Assembly: GCA_964017065.1 (NCBI GenBank)
Contig: OZ024787.1
Coordinates: 4,971,538 to 5,035,537 of the forward strand
Length of the DNA: 64,000 bases
From: Haliclona indistincta
Lineage: Eukaryota > Porifera > Demospongiae > Haplosclerida > Chalinidae
Direction: 5' to 3'
The position numbers were made by a program, and so were the translations under genes. The notes beneath the pieces were generated by a model. The model saw only the letters and a program-made list of their open reading frames with translations. It was not told the DNA's origin and did not search any database. Below are positions 1-12,684 of this stretch, piece by piece. Numbering within the stretch: the first letter of the stretch is position 1; each line of letters begins with the position of its first letter.

Positions 1-1636
1 GAAATTATTTTAGAAAACTGCTACTGCATGTAAGATTTTAGAACTCACCATAATAATATTATGGCTTTCGTGATTTCACCCGACCAGAGCCTAACTTAGC
101 GCATAGTAGTGCAGTTATCGATAACACCAATAATCGTGATATTCTGTTTCAATATTATCATTGCCGATAGGCAATGATATGTAGGGATGACATCGAATTA
201 AGATGGCGGCTACTCATGTGTGAAAATTAGTTTTCGCACATATCTCTTCTGTTATACATTTCTACTGCATTTTAACTATCTCTGAGGGAATCTGAAGTGT
301 AAGCGCTTGTAGGAAGTCCATGAAAGTCGCCGGGACTGCTTGCTTGACGACGAAAATCAAGATGGCGACTCTCAGGGAGCAAGTTGCAGATCTTCGCTGT
401 TTTAGCGTTTATCGAGATTCCAGACATCTAGGATTGATCAGACGATTGTTCTGAGTATGAAAATACCTTTGGCAAAGCTGGCAGATGTTTCTAAAGTGGT
501 ATAACATAATCTCCGCCCACGCGAATTGTTCATCTTCTTTTGACAAGCCTAGCGCTGTCCTGAGTGAACGAATCCCTATCAAACCTGCACCATCGCATGT
601 GTATATATCTGGGGTAGTGCACTTAGTTCTTAGATAGGCATCAAGCACTACCAGAAGCGAGTAATCCTTGAGAAACATGGTTTTTGGACTGTTTTGGACA
701 GTTAGAGCGACTCCATTAATTAACCCTCTTGTCGCTGCGCTGCTAATCATTGACTCCGCCCACATCAGTTTTTGAAACTGAACTCGGTTCTCTCTGCTCT
801 GGGCGCTTCAGCGCGCAAGCTAGAGCCTAGAGGTATGAACAAGCAGTATACCATACCCTGGGTAACACTGATCTGTCTATGCTGACATCGTGACCCACGG
901 CAGGTGCGAACCGGACGACGGTGATGCTACCGCGATCTCAAGGCTACTAGTTTCTTACACTACCCGGCGTAAGCTATACCCATAGGACCCCTGTGCTGTT
1001 GACAACTGGACATTGGTCATTGTAAAAAGCTAGAAGCCTCTGTGATCGTGATATCAACATCAACATGCAAGCCTGGGACTAGTCTACGGACCATCATAGT
1101 GTTCCACTGAGTTGTTATAGTGTTAGTCTCTTCTTCATCCATCACAGTAGAAATATCATGTTTTCAACTCATACTCTCAACCTCTCTAACTAATTTAATT
1201 ATTCTTGTGATTGCCGATAATAACATTCCATGTTTCTTGACTCTCTGTCTAGAGTTACTTTACTTTTGTTCATAATATTGTATTTTTGAATGAATATCGT
1301 GAACACGATATAACGTGTGATACCGGAGATATTGAGTAACGTTTATACAATTCTTGTTCTTTCTGGCACTACATGTGGTTATGAGTAAGAAATAGTAAGG
1401 AGTAAATGGCAAAGATAATATTATCACTATAAACTTTATAATTATGATAATTTGGTGCAATATCGTATTAATATCAATATCTATCATCACGTCTGGTGCA
1501 CAGTAAGTGTTACTGTGACACATTTTGAACGAACTGATAAAGTTATGCGCATTACATGACTTTAAAGTATAGGTCAAAGATCATAGACACTGCCCAGCTC
1601 TAAATGCACACTGGCATTTATAGTATAGTTAAGTTA
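1..1636. other. No recognisable gene; one weak ORF
   Basis: I see no supported gene here. An open frame at 409-765 on the minus strand (118 codons) has ordinary composition, but I recognise no family in it. The stretch near 170-215 (TGTAGGGATGA followed by AAGATGGCGGC) resembles the reverse complement of 19,095-19,145, so it is probably part of a dispersed repeat or of related 5' ends. Confidence 0.35.
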
Positions 1637-2500
1637 CAGTAGAACCTCTCTAATCTGGACACCATTGGGACATTGAATTTTGACCTGATTAGTGGGGTGT
1701 CCTCTTTTTAGGGGGTAACTATATGTTACGGTTTCTTGTTTAAAAACAGGAAAAAACAAAATGAGAATACATCATGCAGTAGTAAATATATTGAAGAAAA
1801 ACACATGTAATGATGTTACACATCATGTACTATAGTACCAAAGTAATCAAACAAAGTAGATTGCCTTGTGGCAGTTAAGAGATTTAAGGAGTGCAGCTGA
1901 GTGAGTGAACCGATTAAAGACATGGCTTCTGTGGATTCAGTAGTATACCCTCTTTCCAGAAAGTAACGGACGTCCTCCAGCAATGCTATTGCCTCGGGAA
2001 GTCTTTTGAACTTTGGAGGAATCAAATCAGGTTCATCATCGGACTTAGACTCCATGTGTATGCCAGTCTCTATTCCTGCATCGTCAAGACACAATGGCTC
2101 GCTACTGCTGGATGAACCAAGATCTGCAAAAAAGCTTCTTCCCATTGTTCATCACTGAAGTCAGCACAGACTGCTAGGTCTTCCTACTGACAATAACTCC
2201 TCAATCAAACATGGGCTGTCCACATGTAGCAGGTCAATCAATCAACGAGTCTCTTCATCTACTAACTCTGGCTCATGATCTTTGTCAAGATCAAGAAAGG
2301 GATCTTCAGTAGGTTCCAGTCGGCTAACTACTTCAAAGCTTTGATAAAGGATACCTGCTTTTCTAAAGCATATTTTAATCACATCAGATTTAACTTGACT
2401 CCAAGCTTGGGCAACCCACCTGATAGCGCGAAGAACAGTAATTGACTTAAGAACTTCAGAAGCTGTTGTAGATTCTTCAATTTTTGATACAATATTATTA
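1637..2500 (-). mobile_element. Degenerate Tigger/pogo-type DNA transposon (C-terminal transposase remnant)
   Basis: Reading the minus strand from about 2,480 down to 1,816 gives transposase-like protein in two or more broken frames. The segment near 2,370-2,460 reads AIRWVAQAWSQVKSDVIK and then CFRKAGI. That matches the conserved stretch after the DDE domain of Tigger/pogo (Tc1-mariner superfamily) transposases, where 'AW..v....I..CFrkaGf' recurs. An open C-terminal piece follows at 1,816-2,145. The left edge near 1,637 reads CAGTAGAACCTCTCTAATC, which looks like a Tigger-type terminal repeat. I could not find the other terminus or the catalytic core, and the frame is interrupted, so I call it a dead, truncated copy. 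Family assignment is from memory of the motif; a profile search would settle it. Confidence 0.7.
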
Positions 2501-3146
2501 AAGCTAGACTATTCAGGGATGTGCATGCATCAGTATAAGACTTTTTCAAAAATAACTGTGTTGGATGCCCGTCTGTATGTTCTTGTAATAGTGGTAGTAC
2601 GTAACTATGGCTGGTGTATATAGATTTGCTTTTTTGAAAAAATAGATAACTTCTCTTTTTGCCAACATTTTGCCATAAATACCATGATCATTAGGAGCAG
2701 GACAAAAATAATAACTGTCATTCTACAGGTCTAAAACTTAAGATACTGGTGGTTGATATACATAAGAGAAAAGTACAGCAACCAGTAATGTTGAGAGCAG
2801 AGCTAGATTGGACTGTTGGAATGCTCAAGAATGAAATAAGCAAAGTGACATGCTGCATATTAAATTTGCACACTTTAATTCTTAATATTAACATATATAG
2901 GTATGCTCTATGGACCAAACTGTAATGGATCTAGTGCTTGAGATGAATTATTACAAAGGAAAACACCTAAGCAATGACTCAAAGTGTCTTAGACATGAGG
3001 ATTTTTACAAGAATCACAGCGTAAGCACTAGCTCTGCAGTATGAAAGTTGTGTAGCGTCAAGTGTATATTCAGCATAATAATTATTCTGTTACTTTGTGA
3101 GTGAAATTTATGAATGAATAATATTGATACTTGTATTTTATTTCAG
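2501..3146. other. Intergenic or upstream intron, nothing recognised
   Basis: AT-rich sequence between the transposon remnant and the first USP47-like exon I can support. Part of it may be intron of the USP47-like gene, whose 5' exons are not visible in this window. Confidence 0.3.
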
Positions 3147-6100
3147 GTATATGCCAGGTCTGATCCGTGTGACCATCTGAAACCATTTTATGAGAGCTTG
3201 ATGAAAGAAGTGGTCGACTATTGGATTAAATCAGTTGTTTTTCACATCACCATACCACCATGTCCTCGACCGCGCTTAGCTGATGTCAGTACACTGCCAT
3301 ACAAGCAAACTGCATGTAATAAGAGAGGTAAGATTAGAATCAAAATGATAGTTCATACATCATTGCTCCAGAGATCAGTTTGCGTGTGTGCAGGCACACT
3401 ACACTAATACAGCTAAAAACTAAGTTAGAAGACTACATGGGAGTACCATCACATCGTTTTAAGGTTCGCATGCTTGCTGCTGATATATTTATTCTCCATG
3501 GCTACCAATGCAACATCGCACAAATAATAATATGATTGTCTACATTCAGGTTCTTAATGCCTCATTTTGTAAAACACCGAAAATTGACCCTGTGATGGAA
3601 GGGTTAACTGATGAACTCAGGTGTTCACTACCATCAGAATCTCATGTAATATTATGTAGCACACATAAAGCAGTGCATCCATACATGCATGACTTTTGCT
3701 GTTTGATGCATAATAATATTTTCTGCTTATGTGTAGCTAATTTTACGACGTGGAGAGACTCTCAAGCCTGGAGAGTATCGTGTCAGACTCTTCCTATTGG
3801 AAATAAATGAATCAGAGGTTAGCCTTTAATAATACTGGTCCAGCATGCATGAATTGATGCAGCTCACACATACATGTGCATTGACGTAATTATCATTGTG
3901 CATGCATGCATGTATCAAATTACATCTATTCACTTTCAGTACTTTAAGTTCATGATGGAATCTATTGTGCCAGCGAATTCTACGGTGTTTGAGTTCAAGC
4001 AGCAGGTAGCAAAGGAAGCACAAAAGCAAGACATTGACCTTGACCCTGCCAAGTATGATCATGATGATAATTACCTTACTAAGTTAACGTTGGGGAAGAG
4101 TACTTTATGTGATTTGTAGCATGAATAGGCGTGGTCGAGTGGCTAATATAGCACATGCAGACCTCTAAAGAAACATGGGGTATGTCACATGATTTTGAAG
4201 TTTCTGTTATTCTAGCTCTGTAACTATCATAGGCAAATTTATTTATACTAACCAAAATCTCATGCACTAACTGTTGAGTGGTACGTGTAGCTCTATAACC
4301 AGACTCAAAATTACAGCCTGAGTGCCATGCAAACAAATTCGACAATGAATTAGTTTATTGTCATAGAGCGATATGAAGCTAGTGAATCACTTTTGTCAGC
4401 TGTGCTAGCTAATTAGAAACTAGACGGTGGTTGTGATGTTGCCCACGAAGTAGCAACATTGCACTAATTTTGCTTATAATTTATGCAGATTGAGGCTTAG
4501 GAGGAAGATGCACCACAGATTGGGCCTTATATATCTAGACACAGAGATCATGAATAAAGATATATATCTATACAATGGCATAGAAATGTATGTAGAGCCA
4601 CTTGATGGACCTGATCCCAAGAAATGCCGCACACAAAGAGTAGTTTACATTCGACGGTGGCACCCATCATCCTACACTGTGGAACCAACTCAAGGAATAG
4701 TCCTTAGCAATACTACACCAGCTGAATTGAAATTGGAAGTGAGCTATGCCATGCATGTAAACATCATTCCAATAATACTTACAGATATCACGGCTGAGTG
4801 GAATTCCTTGTGAACAAGTTTCATTTGCTAAGGTCAGACATATAATAGCTAAATTATACATAATAATATTATAATAGCTAAATTTTACACCCCTATGATG
4901 CATGCATTGTAACTATCGCTGTACAGTAAATGTAATTTTTGTTGTGTTAATATTTTCCAAATTTGCTCATTATTTTGTGTTAATTTTTGCATTTTGGACA
5001 TTGTCCTGTATAAAAGTGATTGGCTAGAATCGATAAATTTCACGATCAAAGAGCACTCACAAAATTCGTACAAATTAAGCTACCACAAAAAAATTCTATG
5101 TTTGAGGTATCTGTTTGTTGAACGTTAAAATAATGCAGATAGTGCATGACAAGAATAATGTGCTTGTCTAGTGAAAATTCCATGCATGATTATGTGCAAA
5201 GGTGCTTGTTTTGTGTGCGACCAAAGTACGTCATTTTGTCGCATACTGTAAATGTGTCGACATTGCTTTTAAACCAAGATGAAAATTCTGGTTAATTGGG
5301 AGGTTGCATTGATCTTGTTACTCCTGCAAAACTACAATGAAAACACATCGGCAATGTAGAAATAAGTTTAAGGCAAAATGGAATTTCCTGCAGCACAAAA
5401 TGCAAACAATGAACATTACATGTCAGGTGCTGCAAATTGAGTAAGCGCATCATGAAGTAACAGTGAATAAATTAGCAAATAATTTATTTTGCAAGTGCCT
5501 TTTTGCCTCAGTGTTCTGGCTTTGCCTTTGAACCTGACTTTTTCTGATGAAAGTTGCTTAAAATTAGGTGAGGTAGAGATGCATGCGTACTTTGAGAAAT
5601 TGGATACTGAAGGTGGAGCCAAAATTCCAATATCAACCAAACAATAATAATAATTATGACAAACAACAGTTACGTTTTATAGTCATTGAAGTTTGCATGT
5701 ATTAAGTAGAACAGCGGAAATACATATTATGCTTAATAAGATAATAAAACTGCACCATTGGTGCGATTATGCCTCGGTGGATGTTAAAATTTCGATTGAT
5801 AAATCGCGGCTACATGTAAACGCTCTTTCCTTTTATGCGCTCCTGTTGTGATGAAGTCCTTATTATGACCACCAAATCAAAACAGCCACTGTCTTTCATT
5901 TACAAACAATATAACTTGATTCGCACTGCCATAAATATAAGCTCTCTGAACAATCCACTTGAAAATAAGGGCGTACGTGTCTAGCTGCATGAGCGCGGCC
6001 AACAGCACAGTTGCTAGCAAGGCTTGCAGCTTTTCATGAGTTGTCTTTTGCATCTGTTAGAGCTTCCACGCTGTTCACAAACTCACTGGCTGCAAGGCAG

Positions 6101-6778
6101 CCAGCTGTAGACAAGTTTGTCTCTATAGAAGTCCACATCACCAACATCCATCCATGTGTGCAATTCATGCAGTAACTTACGCACTAAGCTTTAAAATCAA
6201 ACTTCTTAAAACTCAATTCCGAGCAAGTATCGATTTCTACCAGTGTTGCTTGTTTTAGCGATTAGTTTTCTGCGAGCGATGAGAAATTGTTGCAACAGAA
6301 TGACAGAATGACAACATGACTACCGTATGCCTCGTGGCTCCGCCCACCGAGGCATGATAATATTATGCCAAATGCAGCTAGTTTAAGTTATGGTTCAAAA
6401 GTTTGCCAGTTATATTCACCCAAATCACCCAAAGTTAGCCATTTTGATGATAATCATCATTATAATTGTCACACTGTATAGGGAACTTATGAATTTCCTT
6501 GCAATTTAAACGTGCTGCATATTGAGGAAAAGATAGATTGGGATCCTTCAGCTGAAAGCATTGACAAGGCTCTAAATGATGACGGAGGAGTGGTATACTT
6601 CAAGTGAGCTTGCAGCATGCACTTCATACAACAAATCTATTGTTTCTCTATGACATACTTCTGTAGGTGCTCTAGTGAAAAGCAATTGATACTTCCTCCT
6701 GAAAAGAAAGCTGAATTATACAAATGTTCACCAGCACTATGTGCTGCTGTTAATTCCTCTATTCCAATTAGTTTATAA
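3147..6778 (+). CDS. USP47: USP47-like ubiquitin C-terminal hydrolase, 3' exons only
   Basis: These exons encode the C-terminal ubiquitin-like region of a deubiquitinase resembling USP47, an enzyme that removes ubiquitin from substrates such as DNA polymerase beta. Likely exons: 3147-about 3327, 3413-3463, 3550-3645, 3737-3817, 3940-4052, 4489-4738, 6482-6603 and 6667-6778 (TAA stop). From 3413 on, phases agree at every junction. Diagnostic stretches are GETLKPGEYRVRLFLLEI, KLRLRRKMHHRLGLIYLD and EEKIDWDPSAESIDKAL; their order and spacing match the tail of animal USP47 as I remember it. The join from the first exon to 3413 is unresolved, and an exon may be missing between 4739 and 6481. The Cys/His protease core is not in the window. 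The gene runs tail to tail with PLC copy A. USP40 is the main alternative. Confidence 0.7.
4739..6481. other. Long intron of the USP47-like gene; holds a MITE-like insertion and the start of the segmental duplication
   Basis: From about 5,200 the sequence aligns with copy B from about 19,150. A block at about 5,640-6,400 is absent from copy B. Inside it TTATGCCTCGGTGG (about 5,767) and CCACCGAGGCATGATAA (about 6,344) form inverted ends, the signature of a non-autonomous DNA element of roughly 590 bp. Confidence 0.55.
5767..6360. mobile_element. Non-autonomous DNA element (MITE) with inverted ends, copy A only
   Basis: Inverted termini TTATGCCTCGGTGG / CCACCGAGGCATGATAA bound about 590 bp with no ORF of note. 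The matching place in copy B (about 19,805-19,815) runs straight through, so the block is an insertion in copy A or a clean loss from copy B. Target duplication not determined. Confidence 0.5.
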
Positions 6779-6857
6779 TTATAATTTGCATTGGTGTGCT
6801 CATATGTGGCTAACAAAATTTAAAGAACTTTTTAATGTCTTGTATAACCCATATTAT

Positions 6858-7008
6858 ACCATACTAAGACTATTCTGACCAATCAGATTGCGCTATTTGA
6901 GGGATATAACGGGTCGTATTTCCCTCCGCGTCACGTGCCCAAGATCAGAACAGCCTTTCCCGCGGGATATAACGGGTCATATATCCCGCTAACGCAGGAT
7001 ATAACCTA
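6858..7008. mobile_element. Short GGATATAACGGGT-rich insertion, copy A only
   Basis: Copy A has about 150 bp between CTTGTATAACCCATA and ATCTCTGACACTACACC. Copy B (about 20,258-20,290) has these two flanks almost adjacent. The insert carries repeated GGGATATAACGGGTC motifs and ends in GGATATAACC, complementary to the GGTTATATCC-like left side, so it is probably a small MITE. Confidence 0.45.
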
Positions 7009-7504
7009 CACATATACAATCTCTGACACTACACCTTTTTCTGTCTGTTGTTATTATCAGCGGGATTGCAAACCCCTGCAGCTGCTGTCTGCATATCAAG
7101 CATGCATATGCAGAAGTTGATAAATAATTATACTTAATTATTGGCATAAATTACAATACCGTGAATTAGAAAAATATCTTCATGATGTCATGCAGTGTTC
7201 ATCACTTCTTTGCCATCAGACTGGTCTATCTGTAATCAGCTATAGACTTGCAATCTGACCGTTTGCAATCGGACTCAGATCTCGTACTTGCTGGCAGCTA
7301 CATGTAGCAACTCAGGTTGTCCACGTACACACACTACCCTGTTCTCGTATTGGCAAGTTTAAAAAATTCATGGATATTGACATGTACTTTTTTGCAAATC
7401 ACACAATTAAAAATTTACTTTAGAATAAAAATACAAGAAAATTGAAATGATAATGATTATAAATGATCCTCCTGTTCTCCATTGCATTCAACAACAGTCT
7501 CTAA

Positions 7505-7911
7505 GAGGCGAGGATATGAACAGCGAGTACGAGAAATTGAGAATGGCTGCTTCTCTCCTCTTGTTTTTAACACCCTTGGAGGTATGGGCCCAACTGCTCA
7601 GGTGGTCTACAAGCATCTCGCCGATCTGATCGCTGACAAGCTACATAAGCCATATAGCACAATCATTCGACTGGTACGATGCAGGCTGTGCTTTTCCCTA
7701 CTTCGCTCGACCATTACTTGTCTGAGAGGATCTAGACGTCCAAAGACTAACTTCTCCGGTTTATTCACTAATGACCCAGCCCTAGTTGTGGCTGAGGGGC
7801 GGGTTCCTCATTGACTATCCTCCTTACTTATTGTAAACTGAACAGTTCTTATATGAATTTTATTTTTATCCCTGCCTACCTACGTGCATTTTTGTCTTGA
7901 AAAAAATATTG
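7505..7911 (+). mobile_element. 5'-truncated LINE (non-LTR retrotransposon) insertion in the 3' end of PLC copy A
   Basis: The 407 bp insert is flanked by a 15 bp direct repeat, AACAACAGTCTCTAA, at 7490-7504 and 7912-7926. Copy B has the target once, uninterrupted, near 20,738-20,752. The plus strand encodes FSPLVFNTLGGMG and then a Cys-rich LVRCRLCFSLLRSTI stretch, which I recognise from the C-terminal ends of LINE reverse-transcriptase proteins common in marine invertebrates. It ends in an A-rich run (GAAAAAAATATT). A 5'-truncated copy, A-rich 3' end and long target duplication are the signature of target-primed reverse transcription. Confidence 0.85.
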
Positions 7912-10900
7912 AACAACAGTCTCTAACACTACACCATTGTCCTGCCTGCTGCTGCTGCCGTTCCTTACGACAGCTGTAATAACTTCTTCATCGTCACTAG
8001 CTGAAGATGGTGAAAACTCTCTCTGCATATCATAGAATCTCTTTGTCTCATATGAGGGGGATAGAGGGGATGACTGGCTAGCAAACGACTGCAGAGCTAC
8101 GCCAGAGAAAAATGAGTTTATGGTGTTCAGTTGTGAAGGTGATGCTAAGGTTGTCTCCTTGACTATTCTGACAAACAGACCAGACTCTGGTATGAGTTCA
8201 CCTGAGGACTTGCGGAGTTGTATAAACTTGATTCCTGTGAAAACAAGATGAGCAAGGTCAAGGTGTAGTGAATTTATCAGCCAAACAAACAAAATGATAG
8301 TAATAATCAAAAAGTCAACAGAGCTTAAGATATTGTTATGCATTTTCAAACCTCAATTGATTTTATAGTATTGTGTAACAGTATACTACTCTTGCTACCG
8401 TAGATACAGCAGGTAATTTGGAGGATCAAACTTTGGCAAAATTTAATGACTTGGATTTGCATTTCGACTGGTACACGTATTATAGAAACAACAAAATTTG
8501 GAAGAGTTAATTTTGAAGAAAGCTTGCCGATTCACCAAATTTTCTCCAGCCAAAATGACCTGTTATACGGTACTGTCCATACCTCGCTGAAGGCTGCTAA
8601 GAGTAATGCAGTTTTGTCCAAATAGTTGTGAAGAGCCTAATCTCTGAGCTGTTATTTCAACCTTGAAATAGACAAGGCACTAGAAGAATCAAAAATGATA
8701 AACAGTAAAAGTAATATGACAGTTCACAAACTTATTTGTACTCATACTCACCAGAGAAGGCATTAAGATACTGTGGATCAATTTGTGTTTTCCTGCCTGC
8801 CATTGCGGCCAAAACCCCTCATCAGTCTATGACAATGATAAAACTATCATGCAACATACAGTACATTAGTACATACCTAACTGTTACTATTATTAGCGAA
8901 TACTAATTTTAGCGAATTTAGTGATGACATCATAATCGCTAAAAATAGTACACACCAATTTGTATTACATAGTTTAGAAATTATTAAGGTGGCGGTGCAA
9001 GGACTTAATATTCAAATTATTCATAGTTACATGGTTATGTTGTTGTGGTTGAATAACTATTTATAAACAAACCGATCTCCCATAAGAGTATGGTAGAAAT
9101 AATACACGGATGGTTTGTACACGTTTTCTCGACTTCTGAGCAAGAGATCGACGCGCTGTAAACGCAGTGCTATTCAGTAGCATCTTGCGCACAAACGTAT
9201 AGAGCGAATTTTCGTAATAGCGCTTACTTTTTTTACAGCGTAGTTTTTTCTAGTGCACGAACGCTGCTTTACTACCTTCGCGAACGAATATCGACAAATC
9301 GCTCTATACGTTTTTGCGCAAGATGGTACTGAATAGTACTGCGTTTACAGCGCGTCGATCTCTAGCTCAGAAGTCGAGAAAACGTGTACAAACCATGTAG
9401 CAGAAGCGAGGTCTTTTGTGCGTACCCGAGAGCGTCACCAGCTCGCCATAGTTGCACGGCAGGTAGTGTTAGACTTGGTCTAATCAATAAAAGCACTTTT
9501 GTGCATATATGCTAAGCAGAAAACAAGATGCAGCACATCAAAGTCCCCCATAAAATCATGCACCGCCCCCTTAAGGAAACACTAAAATTAGTACTAGACA
9601 ATTCAAAGATTTTGTAAAATCGCTAAATCATGTACCCGCCAATGATATACAGTGATATACAGAACACATACAGTGATTTTTGTCGTCACCTTTGTATACT
9701 ACCTAGTGTGTTTAGTCTCTGTAGTCATTGTTGATTTAATGGAGGATCATCAGAAACTAAACACAAGGGTGACACTAGCATAATTACTACACAGTTCATG
9801 CAATATAACATTAGGCTCGCATTATTACTGTCAACTTGCATAACACCAAGAGCCCATCGATAATTTTCCTCATGGGCTCCTGATAACACTCAGTACCTAC
9901 CATTGCTCGAGGGAACATCTCAATCATGTCTTCTCCAATCCCATAAGTTGCTATCTGGACCGTGATGTTGGTCCACTTTTTACCGAATGGAGCCAGATTC
10001 TGACCAGAGAGCAGCTAGAGAGAAATAGACAAAGAACCAAAGAAAAAATGATAACAGCTAGGAAGAAAACCACTGAAAAACAAAGTGACGTATAAGATAA
10101 GCTCACAACTATGATTAAGTTACTATAAATTATTACCTCAATCTCTAGGTTGCAGACCGGGACGTCATAATGCGGTGTTGTCATGTTAGGATCAAACGGA
10201 TAAATGTGAGAGTCACTGTCACCGGGATTAGGCCGTCTCATCACCTCTGGTTTCAACACATAACCACACCCACCATTCTGCCGGAACCGCCCCTGATTAA
10301 GATGCATGTAGAGATCTAAGAAAGAGCAAAAATAGTATCCGGCAGATATTATCAATACATTAATTTTCTCAAGCACTTACCAGGGTAATGGTAGTTGAGT
10401 GCTACCATGTGAATACCCAGGTTCCACAACGGTACAGGATTGTAGTTACTGGAATCAAACCGTGCTGTCTTGGGGTACACACGAACTAGCTGTCTCTCAG
10501 CACAGGCTAACATCTCTGAAGAACAAAAAAAATCATAGCTACCCCACACTGACTAAGTACGAGTAGTGATCCAAGTAATTAATTCAGCCACAAAAACAAA
10601 CGAGAAACTAAAATTTGTCCTAGTACGCATTTGGTGTTCACAAAAAGGAGGTAAAAATTAATATACACCTGAAATGCAATCTATGCCTGCATTATATTGT
10701 AAATGTCAGTTTAAACGTGGTGTCTTCATTGAGGTTTTGGGGTTCTTGTCATGCTCACTTGTTTGAGGTCCCTCAAAAGTGAGATAAACACCAGAAGCGT
10801 CATGATTGGTGTCCTTTATTTTAGCAAGCATTGGGTTATTATTGACACAGTACCTGGAGTGCTTCTTATGACTTTCTCAGCTGAGAGTTCACTGAACGAA

Positions 10901-12148
10901 AACATCTGACAAACTGATGTCTTCTTCTGTTTGACCCAGCTCCATGGTTTGATGGACGTGCTGCGACAGTAGATTATGAGCTCACGCAAGCTCTTACCAG
11001 TTTCCTAAAAATGTCAAATAATACCAACATTACAATAGTATACTAACAATACTACATGTATTAGTATACTAACTACATACAATAGTGGCTACTACCATAA
11101 TTATTAGTATACTAACAATACTACAACCATGTATTAGTATACTAACAATACTACTACTAACAATACATTAATTTTTCCTGAATTTTCTAAAAATAATAAT
11201 CATCTAAATGCTAGTAGTAGTATTATTGTTAGTATAATTGTTAGTATACAATCTATCTACTAACAATATACTACTGACAACAGTATACTAACAATTGTAT
11301 ACTGACAATAGTATACTAACAGTATCTACAGTAGTATACTAACAGTATCTACAGTAGTATACTAACAATATCTACAGTAGTATACTAACAGTATCTACAG
11401 TAGTATACTAACAGTATCTACAGTAGTATACTAACAGTATCAACAGTAGTATACTAACAGTCTACAGTAGTATACTAACAGTATCTACAGTAGTATACTA
11501 ACAGTATAAGTGAGCTCTTGGTCGTCTTCCTCTAGCTCCACTTTACTACCTCCAGCTTGTATTGCCTTGATATGTCTTTGAACCTATGGCAGTGAAACAC
11601 AAGTCAAGTAATCAGCTTTCTTGTCCTCTGACTAACCTCTCTCCTTGTTGCTCCTCGTCGCAATCTTTTTGAATCACGTAACTGATTACCAGATGCTGAT
11701 GAAGTGAAGACAGAAGGAAAGTCAGTATCGTCACTTGAAGAAAAATTTTGTCCTCGAGTTGACTTATTACCATTCTAGACAAAGAGAGGAGGATTATTAT
11801 AGTCAGAAACAATTAAAGACACATTGGCTCTGGAAACTTTCTATATTACAGTAAGCTGTAAGTATATTTCTAGTACCTGTGATTGTCCATTATAATCAGA
11901 ATCCTCTCTGTGAACTGGTGAGGCAGCAGTAGCAGCAGCAGCATGATCTGGTGATGAGGTCACTGATGATGTGTTCGAGGAGGAACGGAACATAGTTGAC
12001 ACAACAGGACGAGAATTCTGAAGAGAAACAATGTCAGTCGTTTACATACTCTGTGGTGAATATGCTTACTCTGGCTCTGAGTTTTCCAGCCTGTGCACAT
12101 AACAGAGGAGAGGCGAGAGGGAGAGATCGAGAGAGAGAGAGAGACAGA

Positions 12149-12200
<52 letters not shown>

Positions 12201-12604
12201 AGAAGAAAGATGTGACATACAATACAGTACATGCATACATTTTAGAGACCATGTAAATCTGACAAGCAGACTTAGTTACCTCTTGTTTGTAGCTGGCTTT
12301 TAGTATGATTTTCCCTTGTAGTTGTAATGGAGAGGGCAGTCGATAATCACTCTCATCTTTGCCGAAAATGTCCATGATGTTCTCAGTGGCCAACATGCTC
12401 TGTCCTAGCTCATCTCTGAACTCCTCCTTGAAGATAGAAACCATTTTAGCTTGCTGTGCTTCACTGCAGTGATTCTCAATTGAAATAATGAGTGGATAGT
12501 GAGACATCCTGAATGCATACTCCTGAGAGAATAAGAAAAAGTACATGTTAGTTTTTTCAGCTAAAGCAAATTTCACTGCATGTTGTAGGTATCAACATTG
12601 TTGC

Positions 12605-12684
<80 letters not shown>

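Noticed and set aside
409..765. A minus-strand protein of 118 residues
   Set aside because: No family, no splice context and no second copy; too little support for a gene call.
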